The translations under genes were made by a program, and so were the position numbers. The notes beneath the pieces were generated by a model. That model had not been told where the DNA came from and ran no database searches. It saw only the letters and a program-made list of their open reading frames with translations. Of a DNA stretch of 64,000 nt, positions 32,248-44,540 are shown in pieces. Each line of letters begins with the position of its first letter. Position 1 is the stretch's first letter. This DNA is from Lytechinus variegatus (taxonomy: Eukaryota > Echinodermata > Echinoidea > Temnopleuroida > Toxopneustidae): assembly GCF_018143015.1 (NCBI RefSeq), contig NC_054749.1, forward strand, positions 36,234,000 to 36,297,999, in the 5' to 3' direction.

Positions 32248-33990
32248 TTATACATCTAGCTCAAGACTGCTGTTTAATCTAATAATTGGAGAAAGCTAGT
32301 AAAATTGCTCAGTATTTTGCTCAGCTAAGAAATTTATTTAATTCTATCCAATTGAAGATTTTAATGAAAGCAGGAGTTCCTGATGAGAAGCATTGTGATG
32401 TCACATGCTATTTCAAGTTTAGCATTTGGTGCTAGTGTTTTTGATTGAAGCATAATCCAGATTGTATTCCCAAGCTTTATTGCATAATGTAAGATAACGA
32501 TAATAATCAAAATCTGGTTATTGATAGTTCTACACCTAGTTGGATTATTCTCGAGACCAGCATCATGTTAAAGTTTGGTGTTTTACGGAAAGTTTTGATT
32601 TAAAAATCAACCCAACAACAACAAACTGCAAAAAAAATGTAGTTGATTGTTTGTAATTAGTTTGCATCAAATCTCAGAAGAGTATGTCTTCTTTCTTGTC
32701 AAAATACTGAAGTGTCATTACTAAGTTGTAATTACATATTTAAAAAAGCACCTATATACCAACCAATAGAAAACATATTCAAAGAACTTTGTCCACCGTT
32801 TATTGGTTAATAATCTAATAAGATGAACAAAATAATGACGAGCACAGGTCCAAATTCCCAAGTTATGCTCTATTGAGCTCTTAACCAGTGGGTATATTAA
32901 TTTCCCCAAATGACACTATTGGAGGATAGATGAACAATTCATTCTTCAGTATCATTTTTATATAGAATAAAACCATAGACTGGAACTTTAACAACACAGA
33001 AAACAAAAAGTTGTTTGTGATTGATATTCATCTGTAATGCTTATTAAAGGAAGCTTGTGTGATTCTCTTACATGTACATGTATGTCTGTTTATGATGCAA
33101 TGACTACCTCAAATACTGTACCAGTACTGTAAACCTTATTGAATCCCTAAAATAGATTATATGGCAGTGATAGGTAATGGTAAGAAACTTATTTTTCTGA
33201 ATGTGGATGTTAATTTTGTACTTCACCAATCTCCTTCAAGAGCCAAGTTGTCCCAGGACAAACAAAATGGGAATAAGAGAATTCAGTATTCAGTTGGTTA
33301 AGAAAGGGGAGAATAAAACTGCCATTAGTCTCTAAGCACTGCAAAGTGATTGTGATCTCACTCACCCATCCAGTAAGAGATAATCAATTTAGTTATGTAT
33401 GAGATCCTTTTCAAGCTGACTGATCTATTTTGGTCATTGACATATTTTTGTCAATTCAATTGAGGATGATGTATAATTGAATGAATAATAATGCCTACTT
33501 GTATAGCACACAGGTTTGCATTCCAAGGAAAATTACACGAGATGGGACTTGGCTAATTTTCCCCATAATTGCCTAAAGAGCCTTGGAACGCTGAATAAGA
33601 ACCATTGAATTTCCCATAGGGTCCAATTGAATTGAAAAGAAAATTTGGGCTCGTGAGCTAAAAAAATTTACCTTGCGCATTCCAGTACATATATAGCACT
33701 TGAAAAGTTGAAAGAAAAGTAATTGTACATGATAATGAATTGTGTTGATATTCAACTTGTATCATAAAACAATACATGTATGATTATCCAAATATGAGTC
33801 CACCTAGCAAAGGTGATGTTCTAAGTATATTTTTATGTGTTCTAGACTAATTGATAATATGATTAATTGTATTTAATGTTCATTTATGCAATAATATATT
33901 TTTATGGATGAAATCTTATCTATGTTGTTTGCCAAAATGTGATGTATGATATAAATTTATGCAAGAAATTGAATTAAATTCATATTAAAT
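32248..33990 (+). other. DECR2 3' UTR and downstream unique sequence
   Basis: AT-rich sequence without coding signs. Possible poly(A) signals on the plus strand are AATAAA near 32967 and 33307 and ATAAAA near 33764; none has clear extra support, so the transcript end is not fixed. No inverted-repeat element was recognised. Confidence 0.35.
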
Positions 33991-34011
33991 GAATACAGAA
34001 TAATGAAGCTG

Positions 34012-34200
34012 TATTTCTCTTTTCCTCTTCTCTTCCATTCCTCACTCCCTTTTCATTAACCTCTCCTTACTCTTTTTCCCATTCCATTTTCTTTCCCCTC
34101 TCCCATTCCTTTTTATTCCTTTTCCCTTTCCTTTCTTTTTCTTATGTTTCTCCCCCTTTTTTTCCTTCCTTCTCCTTCTCTCTCCCTTTTTTTTTTGGGG
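34012..34200. repeat. Polypyrimidine tract of about 185 bases
   Basis: Almost unbroken C/T run (CTTTTCCTCTTCTC style), closing in eight T and eight G at 34188-34204. On the other strand a pure polypurine tract. Downstream of DECR2. Confidence 0.75.
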
Positions 34201-34540
34201 GGGGAGAGGGGTGCAGGCCCCTTTTGGCCCCTCAATGGATCAGCGCCTGCCCTAATCCTCACTCTAACCCCGAATCCCAAATGCATGTAAGATGCACTGT
34301 TTTGCACTAAGAATTTACACAAAAATAAATCAAACTTACAGCATTGATATACTAAAATCATGAAAGTATGATTTATTAATCAAAATGTTATCCATATTTT
34401 CTTCAATGTATTCAAGATTCGATTAACACTTCAAACATCTTCTGATAAATATTAGTTGGCCTAACATTACTACCGGTACTTTTCCACAGGTCTGACAGCA
34501 ACTTTTCTTTTTATGATGCACACTGATTCATGGATCTAAG

Positions 34541-34653
34541 CAGTGGCGGACCGCAACCTGGAGGAGACAAAGCATTGAAGGGGCACAGCATTGTTAACCA
34601 GCAATACAGTGCCTTTCCAATCATTGTCTTCTCCAGGTCATGGTCCGCCACTG
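34541..34653. mobile_element. 113-bp hAT-type MITE
   Basis: Starts CAGTGGCGGACC and ends GGTCCGCCACTG, with GATCTAAG repeated exactly on both sides (34533-34540, 34654-34661). The 8-bp duplication and CAGTGGCGGA ends are hAT-like. Confidence 0.9.
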
Positions 34654-34739
34654 GATCTAAGCACACACAGCCTAAATTAATGCGCTTACTTTGATCATAC
34701 AACATGCTCACCAGTGCTACAAACCGAGGGAGAAAGCAC

Positions 34740-35430
34740 TAGCGTGCAATGTGAAGGTGGTTCACAAACCATGAGACTTTCCTGATTTCGTGATTAATGA
34801 AATATGCAAGATCATCCTCATGAACTCAAGTGTGTTACCCAATTAACAAAATAGATGCAGAAATAAAGAAATAAGAGTAAAATTTGATCAGGGTTCCCAC
34901 AGAAATTTGAAAACAGAATTCCATGACTTTTCCATGACTAAATTGCTGGTTTTCACGACTTGCTTTTTAGCACGGTTTCCAAAATCAGACACAGCAGAGT
35001 ATGATAATTAAGTATGAGAGAACTTTGCGAGACACGACAAAATGGAAAGCTGCCATAGCCATGAGGTAAATGCAATTCTATGACTTCACAAATTTTCCTA
35101 ATTCCCTGACTTTCCAGGACCAAAATTTTTCCAGGATTTTCCATGACCGTGGGAACCCTGTTGATCTTTTGACCCTTAGACAACCTTCGGTCCTATCATC
35201 AACAACACACATGGTATTACCAAATGATTATTTGAACCAAGTGTGATAAAAATTGATACAGAAATAAAGAAATAAGAGTAAGTCAAACAAAAACTTCCAA
35301 AAAGAATGGCCATGACCTCATACCATTTGACCTTCTGACCTCTAGATGACCTTTGATCCCATTATCCTCATGGACACAATGATGTGGTATTACCAAAGGA
35401 TCATATGTACCAAGTATGAACTTAATTGAT
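34740..35430. repeat. Second array of the TGACCTTTTGACC unit
   Basis: Imperfect units with TGACC(C)T(T)AGA, CATGGTATTACCAAA, TACCAAGT(A/G)TGA and GATGCAGAAATA, the same plan as 20235-20805. The array is interrupted by the element at 34889-35160. Confidence 0.7.
34889..35160. mobile_element. 272-bp MITE with CAGGGTTCCCAC ends
   Basis: Starts CAGGGTTCCCAC, ends GTGGGAACCCTG. Inner text near both ends contains TTCCATGACTTTTCCATGAC or its complement. TTGAT flanks both sides (34884-34888, 35161-35165). It split one unit of the TGACCTTTTGACC array. Confidence 0.8.
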
Positions 35431-35449
35431 GCAGAAATATGACCAAGTT

Positions 35450-36136
35450 AAAAACATTTTTATAACAGACCAACAGGAAAGTGATCACTAGGTCCTGCTG
35501 AACTTTGTACAGGTGAGAAAGAACATGATTACTGTAAAAGGGAAAAATAAAATATGCATACAGCATAAAATGTATCAAATACTGAACCTTTTAACCACTC
35601 AAATGATAAGATGAGTTGTATAACTGCAATCAACCTTGATTTTAACATTTTCTCATGAAATGTTTGCTTCAACTACATTCTTAAACCTTTGAACGTCATG
35701 AATCAAAATTTCAAGAATCTCTTGCCTAATAAATATACCCCCTCCCCCCCAGAATTGTTGAGCCACTCCATTCCTAGTACTGACAGGGTTAATATGAAGC
35801 TTATACATGTACATATAATTCGGAAAAGGTCTAGGTTTTCACACATACTTGGATCTTTCCAAGTCTTATCATAGGATAGAACGTTCAACAATTTCGGTAC
35901 CATTTTCTAAAACAACTTTTCTCACTAAAGGGCTCACATTTAACATGTATTGTATATAGACGATTTTTTATTGTGAATAACAGTTACTTCTTTATTTGAC
36001 CACTGAGGTAATTGAGGGAATTCTAAATACAGGTATATAAGGGAAAGGACTTCTTAAAAAGTATTTACCAGCAGCCAAAGCACATGCACAATTGGTGTCA
36101 TGTTCAAATTTCTTTTTGGAGCTAAATTTTGCATGC
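35450..36136. other. Intergenic, unique sequence
   Basis: Between DECR2 and THUMPD1. No features recognised. Confidence 0.4.
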
Positions 36137-36348
36137 CCTGGGACATATTTCACAAAGATTGACTTAGAGTCTCACATGCTGACATGTATTATGATATGCA
36201 ACAAGCAATCTTTTTTTATAGATACGCTGTAGTACGCATCCTCATTGCACAATCTGACAAATACGGTCAAGCCTTTTATTATACCATATGCAAATAGGCA
36301 TTTAAATGCGACTAAGTCCTACTTAAATCTTTGTGAAACACCCCCAGG
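36137..36348. mobile_element. 212-bp MITE with CCTGGG ends
   Basis: Left CCTGGGACATATTTCACAAAG and right CTTTGTGAAACACCCCCAGG are inverted copies. Inner text (GACTTAGAGTC / GACTAAGTCCTACTTAAA) is also mirrored. Non-coding. Confidence 0.75.
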
Positions 36349-36472
36349 ACTTCAAAAACTGAGCATTAGGGGCTAAAAGGCTTCCATGACGAAAAAAAAA
36401 AACTTTCAACATTGAAAACTTAGATGCCACAGGAATAACAAATCACTTTTAAAATCTCTCTTATTCAATATG

Positions 36473-36543
36473 GCTGATTTTGATTTATTCCCAACTTTGA
36501 AGTGATTAAGTCACTTCAAAGTTGGGAATAAATCAAAATCAGC
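36473..36543. repeat. Perfect 33-bp-arm hairpin
   Basis: Arms GCTGATTTTGATTTATTCCC plus 13 more bases and their exact complement are separated by the five bases TTAAG. It lies about 240 bases past the THUMPD1 stop, possibly in its 3' UTR. It could fold as a pre-microRNA-like stem or be a minimal foldback element. Confidence 0.85.
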
Positions 36544-36779
36544 GATATTTTGAAATTTCCATTAGGCTCTGTACAGAGACCATCCAATTCAAGTAGGCAA
36601 TGTGTTAACATGATGACTAATGCTATGAAGTGCTTGCAGCATCCCTGCTCTTTGCATCATTAGTCACTCACACTGGATGAAGAACTGCCCTGGTTACCAT
36701 CACTTAACCCTGATGGCATAAGACCATCCTGATATACATCATGTAACTTTGATGGCATAAAGACTGTCCTGGTAAAACA

Positions 36780-39700
36780 TCAGGTAACCGAGGGCATTTC
36801 ATCGTTTACATCAGGTAGCTTTGATTGCATAGTATCATCCTGGTTGACATCATGTGAGTTTATCAGAGTTGTTGTGGTTTCTTGTCTTTCATCCTCTAAA
36901 GAAGACTCTCCTGAAGACACAACTTCTTCCATCCCTTCTCCAACTTTTAACTTCTTGGTATCCTCCTCTCCCACTTCATCCTCTGCGATCATCTTTCTCT
37001 TCCTTTCTCCTGACATCACAATATCATCACTACTAGCAACAAGATGTAGATTGTACTTCTTAAATCGGTTATAATCCTTGAGAATGGATAGACAACACAT
37101 GCCTCCCATGACATCTACCATCACAATATGATCAGGTGAATTGAAGTCAACTTTGTGAATATGAGAGCTTCCTTGAGTTACTAGAGGGGCCAATAACTGG
37201 ACGATTGGCTCTTTCTTGATCTAGGGAGGAACAAAAATGAGAAGAAAAAAAGTCAACTTCTACTAGAAAGAGTCAACGTCTACTAGAAAGATGCATAACC
37301 CTATTAAGTCCTTGATTACGTTTTGATATTGATAGCACAACATGGTCAAATTTCAGTGATCCTATGTGACATTTGTCCTTGATCATGTGACTTGAAACTC
37401 CTGCAAGATGACAAGTGATACTTGATTACCCATATGTTCAAGTTTTATGAACTACATCCATATATTTCCTTAGTTATGATGACATATCAAAAACTTGACC
37501 ACAGCTATAAAGATTTCAATGTTGATGCCGCCGCCGTCAGAAAAGTAGCGTCTATAGCCCCACTCTGCTATGCAGAAGACAAAAATAATTTAACAAGGAA
37601 TTCATTGAAATTCCTTGCATACTCTTATTATCTACACATTTTTCTTCATTTCATAAATAAAATCAATTCATGGACTCTTTCTCACAATTAAGTTACCAAT
37701 GACATATAAGTGTGGTCTCTTAAATTAGCCTCATGGGTTTAACTGGATCAAATAAAATGCTATGAAAGCACCGGTACCGCCAACTGAGTAATGAAAAAAC
37801 AGGTCAGTATTTGTTAACTACTAACCATACCCATCAAACGTGGAAGATTATGATATGATAAACATAATTACCTTATTGTTATTTCTTGCTTTAAACATGA
37901 TACAGAATGAAGAATCTATTGCATCTGAAGCAAGAAAGACAGGGAAAATCATTTCTTGTGCAGTCTTCTCAATCTTGTCCTCAAAGGCTTTACAGGTGTG
38001 TGAAACTGGAAGCATTCTCTGTATATTCCTTGTCTTCTTTGTTTTAGTTTTATCCAGGTCAGTTAATATATGCATCACAAGGGTATGTGGATCTACACCC
38101 TGAAAAAAAATTCAAACCATCTGATTTTAATAATCATCATATTTTATCTCTATTAATGCTACTCTGTATTACATGAAAGTGCTAGAACCGACTCAGAACT
38201 CCTTATACCCAAATGCTGGCTTTCCACGAACAAGCATTCCCTGCTCCATGGAATTGCAGTTTATCACAATTCAGTATCAGTGATATACAGTGTTATCTGT
38301 GATATTGGCAATAATAGACTCACTTTGAAATCAAATATCGACCATTACTACATCACATGCAAGCAGCTGGCAACATCAGGTTAAATACATTCTATTAATT
38401 TCCACTTTTTATTACTGATTATGATGGTGACAAATATTTTTCTCAGTAAAGATGTAACGGATGATATACTTAATGCACAGGTAGATGTAGCAGTATGGTA
38501 ATACTACTAATCCAGGTTTTAAATCCAATTAGGCCCCAACTACGGGGGTTGTTAGATTCACCTCCCACTAACAGAAATCACCCTCATCCCCCCCCCCCCG
38601 GGCACTACTAAACGGAAATTAGATTATGATACCCACCGTTGTTTGGATAAAGATAACATTCTTTGTTCCTGTACGTGCTGATCTAAACCGTTTCACTTTA
38701 CTTTGATGTTGTACTTTTAATGCATTCACTTCTTTGTCAAGTAGATCCGAGATATCTTCTTCTTCTTCGTCACTCTCATTTTCACCTGACAGGTAATACA
38801 GTAGGAGGAGGAAATTAAAAGAATGCATATATCATATCATATTTTACCCTGTTACAAAAAATATCATTGAAATGCTGTTCCATGCATTGTTTATTTGGTC
38901 ACGCAAATACAGCCACAAAAAGCTTTCACTTGTTGCCTGGGCTGGTTGCCTGTACAGGAAAGTAACATCTTTAAGGAAGTAAGGTTTCCATGACAAAGAA
39001 GATGTGTGGTGGGTTTCACAGTACATCACATATCTTTCTTGGGCAATTGTTTGTCCTTAAATCAAATTAAAGGGGAAGCTCACCTTGACAATAAGTTGGC
39101 TTTTATATAACAGAAAAATTAGAGAAAAAATTTTTTTAAATCTGATGAAAATCTGTGAGATTAGTTACATATCTATTTTGTTAAATTCATAATAGCAAAG
39201 GCTTACAGAGGAGCTGCTCATCTGTTATGTCATTTAATCACATTCAATTTTAAAAATTCACAACTCTTCATCGAACCTTAATTTTTTTTATTTATCTATC
39301 TGTTTTTATTAAAAAAACAACTTATTGTCAGTTGAACTTCACCTTTAACCCTAATAAGTCTTGGGCGTAAAAATAGCCAAATATTTTTAGGGTTAAAAAC
39401 TAGGTCAGGGATTCAAAAATCATAATCACTGCTCCAGCTACAGGTAGGCCTACTCAATCTGCAAACTATTAATAAGATCCTCTAAGCTTTAGACACCAAG
39501 CAAACATTCATACATAAATATGATTATTTTTCTAAGCAGTTTTATGATTGAGACATTTAATAGCTTTAATCCTCCATCTTTCTTTGTCTATTTTCATATT
39601 AAGCGCAAATAATAATTATGCATCCATGACAAATTTTTTCCTGGTTAAATTGGGTGATCACAACTTTTGATTAATATAATGATGATGATGATAATAATGG

Positions 39701-40610
39701 TATATTTTCCCAGGGTAGCCACTCCAGTTCCAAAAACTGCTCTCCCAGTGGGCCCTGCTATTATCATTACCCCAGCTTCAGCTTGGCTACCGATAGGCAC
39801 TCAAGTATTCAGGGAATTATTTCCTACCAGGTACCCATTTACCTCACCTGGGTTGAGTGCAGCACAATGTGGGTAAATTTCTTGAAGGAAAACAAACACG
39901 TCAAGGCTAGGAATCGAACCCACCTCCATCAGATTAAAAGACGAGTCATAACTAGACCACGACTTCCCCATAAATCATGGATATCAGAAGAGGGGGGGGG
40001 GGGGGGTACGTAAAGAGGGTCTTACCATCTATGGTCTCCTGTTTATCATCAGGACAAGTCTCTGGTCCATAGAGCTGATCAGCATATTCATTCAAAAGAT
40101 TGTAAGCCTCTTTCACACACTTAGATTCATTTCCTGAACAAGTTATTAAGATTCCCTGGATAGAAAAACAAATAAATCATTTGTTGAATATAGCGAATGT
40201 CTCTTTATGTGTTTTGAGAGGATTTGGATGTTATCACCTCAGCTCTAGTTCAAAACAGAAATCACATTGATGACTGACATATCTGAAAACCAATTGGAAC
40301 TATTAATGAACCGATCTCGGCTTCCTCCTCTTCAATAGTTAAGATTGATCTGAATTCGAAACTGCATCTTATCTTCCTTCATATAATTCATTCATCTATT
40401 CCAGTCCAAGCACATCAAACAATCAGTAACAGATACGATCACTCAGGACTTTCAATCTAATCATATATTTCTCCTCTTCAATAATCCTAACTTGATAATA
40501 AGGGGATGATGTACCTTCATACCAGATTGAAGCATACGATCTTGTTTCCGATAGCTTGCTGCACTCTTTCTATAGTAAGACTTTTTCTTTCCTTGACTCA
40601 TTTTCCCCAT
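36780..40610 (-). CDS. THUMPD1: THUMP domain-containing protein 1 (5 coding exons, complete)
   Basis: RNA-binding adaptor that in yeast (Tan1) and humans brings NAT10/Kre33 to tRNA-Ser and tRNA-Leu for N4-acetylation of cytidine 12. Minus-strand coding exons, 5' to 3': 40515-40610, 40026-40155, 38637-38785, 37872-38099, 36780-37220 (347 aa; human 353). Phases join without a break. Landmarks: basic N-terminus MGKMSQGKKKSYYRKS, GILITCSGNESKCVKEAYNL, LYGPETC, an acidic stretch (ESDEEEEDISD), VKRFRSARTGTKNVIFIQTT, LDKTKTKKTRNIQRMLPVS, TCKAFEDKIEK, CIMFKARNNNK, then MVDVMGGMCCLSILKDYNRF and KKYNL, which close the THUMP fold (about residues 160-275). The remaining tail is acidic and low in complexity with a possible nuclear signal (GERKRK), as in other species. 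Met1 or Met4 could start. The acceptor CTTTGCAG eight bases before the ATG suggests an upstream non-coding exon. Confidence 0.95.
37221..37871. other. THUMPD1 intron 4, unique sequence
   Basis: A tandem repeat of CAACGTCTACTAGAAAGA-like words at about 37254-37291 is the only structure seen. Confidence 0.4.
39071..39344. mobile_element. TTAA-flanked MITE (AGGGGAAGCTCACC)
   Basis: Starts AGGGGAAGCTCACCTTGAC, ends TTGAACTTCACCT, TTAA on both sides (39067-39070, 39345-39348). 274 bp in THUMPD1 intron 2. Ends resemble the 5599 element but the body differs. Confidence 0.8.
39674..39972 (-). repeat. tRNA-derived SINE
   Basis: On the minus strand the head (near 39970) reads GGGGAAGTCGTGGTCTAGTT, with a B box GGGTTCGATTCC (complement of about 39909-39920). 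It ends with CCATTATTATCATCATCAT repeats. Inserted in THUMPD1 intron 2, just upstream of a run of 19 or so G. Confidence 0.7.
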
Positions 40611-40618
40611 GATTCTTG

Positions 40619-41068
40619 CTGCAAAGGAAATACAAAATTAAGATGAGTTTGATAATTCAATATGAAAACGAAGGGAAATAGATTACGTACAATGAAAATC
40701 AGTCCAGGATACTTGTTTTTTAGAACAGTACAGGACTAATACATTAAAAAAATGAATTACAGATAACAAGTCACAAGACAAGAAAATTTACAGCGATCAG
40801 ATCTAAAAGAATCAATACCGGTACATTGGCGCATGGCGATTGCAGGAACATTGAAATAGTAAATTAAGCTCTCCATTACAATTTTCAAATACAGAATTGA
40901 AAAAAAAGGGGGGATTTGTAGCACAATATTTCCATAGTGACATTATTACAATTAACCATCTGCCACCCTCTATAAGCATCTTGTAGCTTAGCTACTAACA
41001 AAGATAGCAAGATGGCTACGTAAACATCGGCAAATTTTTCTTTTACCCGTATTCTCAAAATTTATTTC
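40619..41068 (-). other. Upstream side of THUMPD1 (5' UTR intron or promoter)
   Basis: Between the first coding exon of THUMPD1 and the A-tail of the CR1-like LINE. Position implies that the promoter and a leader exon lie here. An AAGATGGC motif (about 41011, plus strand) is the only promoter-like word seen. No other gene is recognised. Confidence 0.3.
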
Positions 41069-42472
41069 TTTTTTTTTTAAAGAAGAATATTTATTTCAAA
41101 ATGAACTGGAAATTCTATGTATGTTGGAAATGAAGTTCTATCCCATTTACATGATTTAGGGCGAGATCTTTTACTTTCCTTTACTTTTATCCAACGATGC
41201 CTGTTCATCGGTCCAAGGGAATAAACAGAATGCTCCACACTATCAGTTTCAAGTAGTTGTACATGGCAAGTAGTTACATGTGGCAAGTAGTTACATGTGG
41301 CAAGATATAAAATCCATTACTCAAAGTTGTAAACAAAAGCAATATCCTTCCCATGATTATAAAAACTATTCTTCAAGCAATTTACAGAAAGTGCTGAAAC
41401 CTCATTTTCTGGTAGACTGTTCCAAGAACTAATTTTGTTTAGCTTTTTAACAGTGACAGGTCATTCTGAAGTTGCTGACAAGACCCAGGTAGATCCGAGC
41501 GGGCATAAAGCTTTGTATCATCCGCAAATGAATAGACAGGGCCAACCACACTACCCTGAGGAATATCACTTGAGACTTCACACCACTTCGACTCCTGACC
41601 ATGAACATAAACACGTTGCCCTCGCCGAAGATGAAAGGCCTTTATCCACGCATGGACATGTCCTCTAATACCGTAAGCCTCTAGCTTTGTCAGTAATCTT
41701 TAATGTGGCACAGTATCAAAAGCCTTTATAAAATCCATGTAGATGGCATCAATTGTGCCGCCATCATCTAATACTCGACTCCTTTCATCAATGACTTCCA
41801 ACAGATGTGTGGCAAATGACTTACCCACAACAAATCCATGTTGATGAGGAGAAAGAAGTGCATTTCTATAGAAACGTTCCATGAAAACTTTCCTTATCAG
41901 AGATTCAAGTACCTATACAGACAATACATGTACATGTCAAACTAACTGGCCTATAATTCTTACTATGACTTTTACTCCCCTTCTTATAAATGGGGCTAAC
42001 ATTTGCATCTAATGGTAATTCACCTCTCTCAAGCTTATCTGGAATATCATAGCTAATGGAACTGAAAGCACGTCAGCCAACTCGTGAAGTAAACGAGGAT
42101 GTAACTTATAAGGGCCAGGAGACTTGCTTGGGTTGAGCTTCCGTAGGAGCTCTGAAACGTCACTCGATGTGATTTCAAGATTTTCTAAAGCAGAATCCTC
42201 GACCACAGGCAAGGATTCCAAATCTTCCTGAGTGAACACAGAAACAAAAAAATTCTGTAAAACTTCTGCCTTCTCTTTGTCCGAAGTTGTCATGTTACCA
42301 TCTGGTTTGACTAGATTTGAAACAGTTTGCCTGGTGGATGTCTTAGACTTCACGTATGTCCAATAAAGTTTAGAGTTGCATTTAACTCCTAAGGCAATGC
42401 TCCTTTCAAATTCTTTAACTGCATTCCTACATGTACATGCAAATTTTGCTTGATTACTGCAATACTCTATAT
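41069..42472 (-). mobile_element. CR1-like LINE fragment (broken)
   Basis: Non-LTR retrotransposon remnant on the minus strand. From its 5' side: LYWTYVKSKTSTRQTVSNL, LRKLNPSKSPGP, then HQHGFVVGKSFATHLLEVID and YMDFIKAFDTVPH (reverse transcriptase blocks), GQRVYVHGQESKW, SSDIPQGSVVGPV and FADDTKLYARS. VGP runs straight into YSFADD, so the piece between RT blocks B and C is missing. The reading frame changes twice (around 41900-42010 and at 41697). The 3' end is AAATAAATATTC and an A-rich tail at 41069-41078. The 5' side is cut at the hAT-like end at 42473. No endonuclease part remains. Confidence 0.85.
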
Positions 42473-42500
42473 CAGGGGTTCTCAAACTACGGCCTGCGGG
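42473..42500 (+). mobile_element. hAT-type transposon end
   Basis: CAGGGGTTCTCAAACTACGG followed by CCTGCGGGCC is the classic start of many animal hAT elements. Its partner end (CCCCTG-type) was not found in the window; the sequence enters the 608-bp tandem units directly. Confidence 0.7.
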
Positions 42501-44321
42501 CCGGATCCATCCCGCGAGTCTTCTCAATCCAGCCCACAAGACTCTGCTGGGTTTTTTTTCAATCACTTTTAAGTTACAATATGAAACATAGCTCAATATG
42601 ATTACATTGTGTATCCATGTACCGTAAACCTAACAGTAATAAAAGTAATGGCAGTCAAATTAATTTGACTTTTAAACAAAGTTTAGTGGAATCTTTTCTT
42701 GTCTGTTCGATCTACTTTCCTATTAGATGACTAGCGCTGTTCTCACTATGTTTGGATCTAATTATACAGGTGCGAAAGTATATTTTCCACATTTTAAATT
42801 GTTTTAAAACTTTTTTTTCCAATGAACGATGACATTCTTTGTAAATCAATCAAACTATACACTTAATACATACAATTTAAGCTCTTGATGTTTTAAAATA
42901 CATTTTTGGAGTAAGAGATAACTACAATTTTTGTTACTGAATTTCCAATAGAAAAGTTCATATTTTCCCCCAAATTACTAAATCATTGAAATCAAATGGA
43001 AAAAAGTAAGTTGACATTTTGTAAGATAATTCCTCATACATTTTCAATCTAGGGGGGTGAGAAGAATTTGCACAATGTAAGAAAATTACATAATCTTTAG
43101 ACTATTGGCCGGATCCATCCCGCGAGTCTTCTCAATCCAGCCCACAAGACTCTGCTGGGTTTTTTTCAATCACTTTTAAGTTACAATATGAAACATAGCT
43201 CAATATGATTACATTGTGTATCCATGTACCGTAAACCTAACAGTAATAAAAGTAATGGCAGTCAAATTAATTTGACTTTTAAACAAAGTTTAGTGGAATC
43301 TTTTCTTGTCTGTTCAATCTACTTTCCTATTAGATGACTAGCGCTGTTCTCACTATGTTTGGATCTAATTATACAGGTGCGAAAGTATATTTTCCACATT
43401 TTAAATTGTTTTAAAACTTTTTTTTCCAATGAACGATGACATTCTTTGTAAATCAATCAAACTATACACTTAATACATACAATTTAAGCTCTTGATGTTT
43501 TAAAATACATTTTTGGAGTAAGAGATAACTACAATTTTTGTTACTGAATTTCCAATAGAAAAGTTCATATTTTCCCCCAAATTACTAGATCATTGAAATC
43601 AAATGGAAAAAAGTAAGTTGACATTTTGTAAGATAATTCCTCATACATTTTCAATCTAGGGGGGTGAGAAGAATTTGCACAATGTAAGAAAATTACATAA
43701 TCTTTAGACTATTGGCCGGATCCATCCCGCGAGTCTTCTCAATCCAGCCCACAAGACTGCTGGGTTTTTTTTCAATCACTTTTAAGTTACAATATGAAAC
43801 ATAGCTCAATATGATTACATTGTGTATCCATGTACCGTAAACCTAACAGTAATAAAAGTAATGGCAGTCAAATTAATTTGACTTTTAAACAAAGTTTAGT
43901 GGAATCTTTTCTTGTCTGTTCGATCTACTTTCCTATTAGATGACTAGCGCTGTTCTCACTATGTTTGGATCTAATTATACAGGTGCGAAAGTATATTTTC
44001 CACATTTTAAATTGTTTTAAAACTTTTTTTTCCAATGAACGATGACATTCTTTGTAAATCAATCAAACTATACACTTAATACATACAATTTAAGCTCTTG
44101 ATGTTTTAAAATTCATTTTTGGAGTAAGAGATAACTACAATTTTTGTTACTGAATTTCCAATAGAAAAGTTCATATTTTCCCCCAAATTACTAAATCATT
44201 GAAATCAAATGGAAAAAAGTAAGTTGACATTTTGTAAGATAATTCCTCATACATTTTCAATCTAGGGGGTGAGAAGAATTTGCACAATGTAAGAAAATTA
44301 CATAATCTTTAGACTATTGGC
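42501..44321. repeat. Three tandem copies of a 608-bp unit
   Basis: CCGGATCCATCCCGCGAG starts each unit at 42501, 43109 and 43716, and each ends AATCTTTAGACTATTGG. The copies differ at only a handful of positions. The unit starts inside the hAT-type end, so the array probably arose by duplication within that element. No coding region. Confidence 0.9.
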
Positions 44322-44540
44322 TTTCAAAACTTAATTTTGTTTAATCAACATGATTTTAGTCAAATATATCAATTTTAGTGCATGAAATACAAGTTTGAGT
44401 TTAAGTCTATAAAAGCCCTTGAACTGCTTATTTCTTTATTGAGGAATTTTGATCTAAATATTTAACTTTTTAAAAAATGTTCAATTTTTGAAAAATATTT
44501 TAAAATACTAAATAGGTTCATTATTGCGGATTGAAATAAT

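Noticed and set aside
36844-37074. Plus-strand Ser/Thr-rich frame
   Set aside because: Antisense shadow of the acidic THUMPD1 tail.
41435-41668. 77-codon plus-strand frame
   Set aside because: Antisense to the CR1-like LINE reverse transcriptase.
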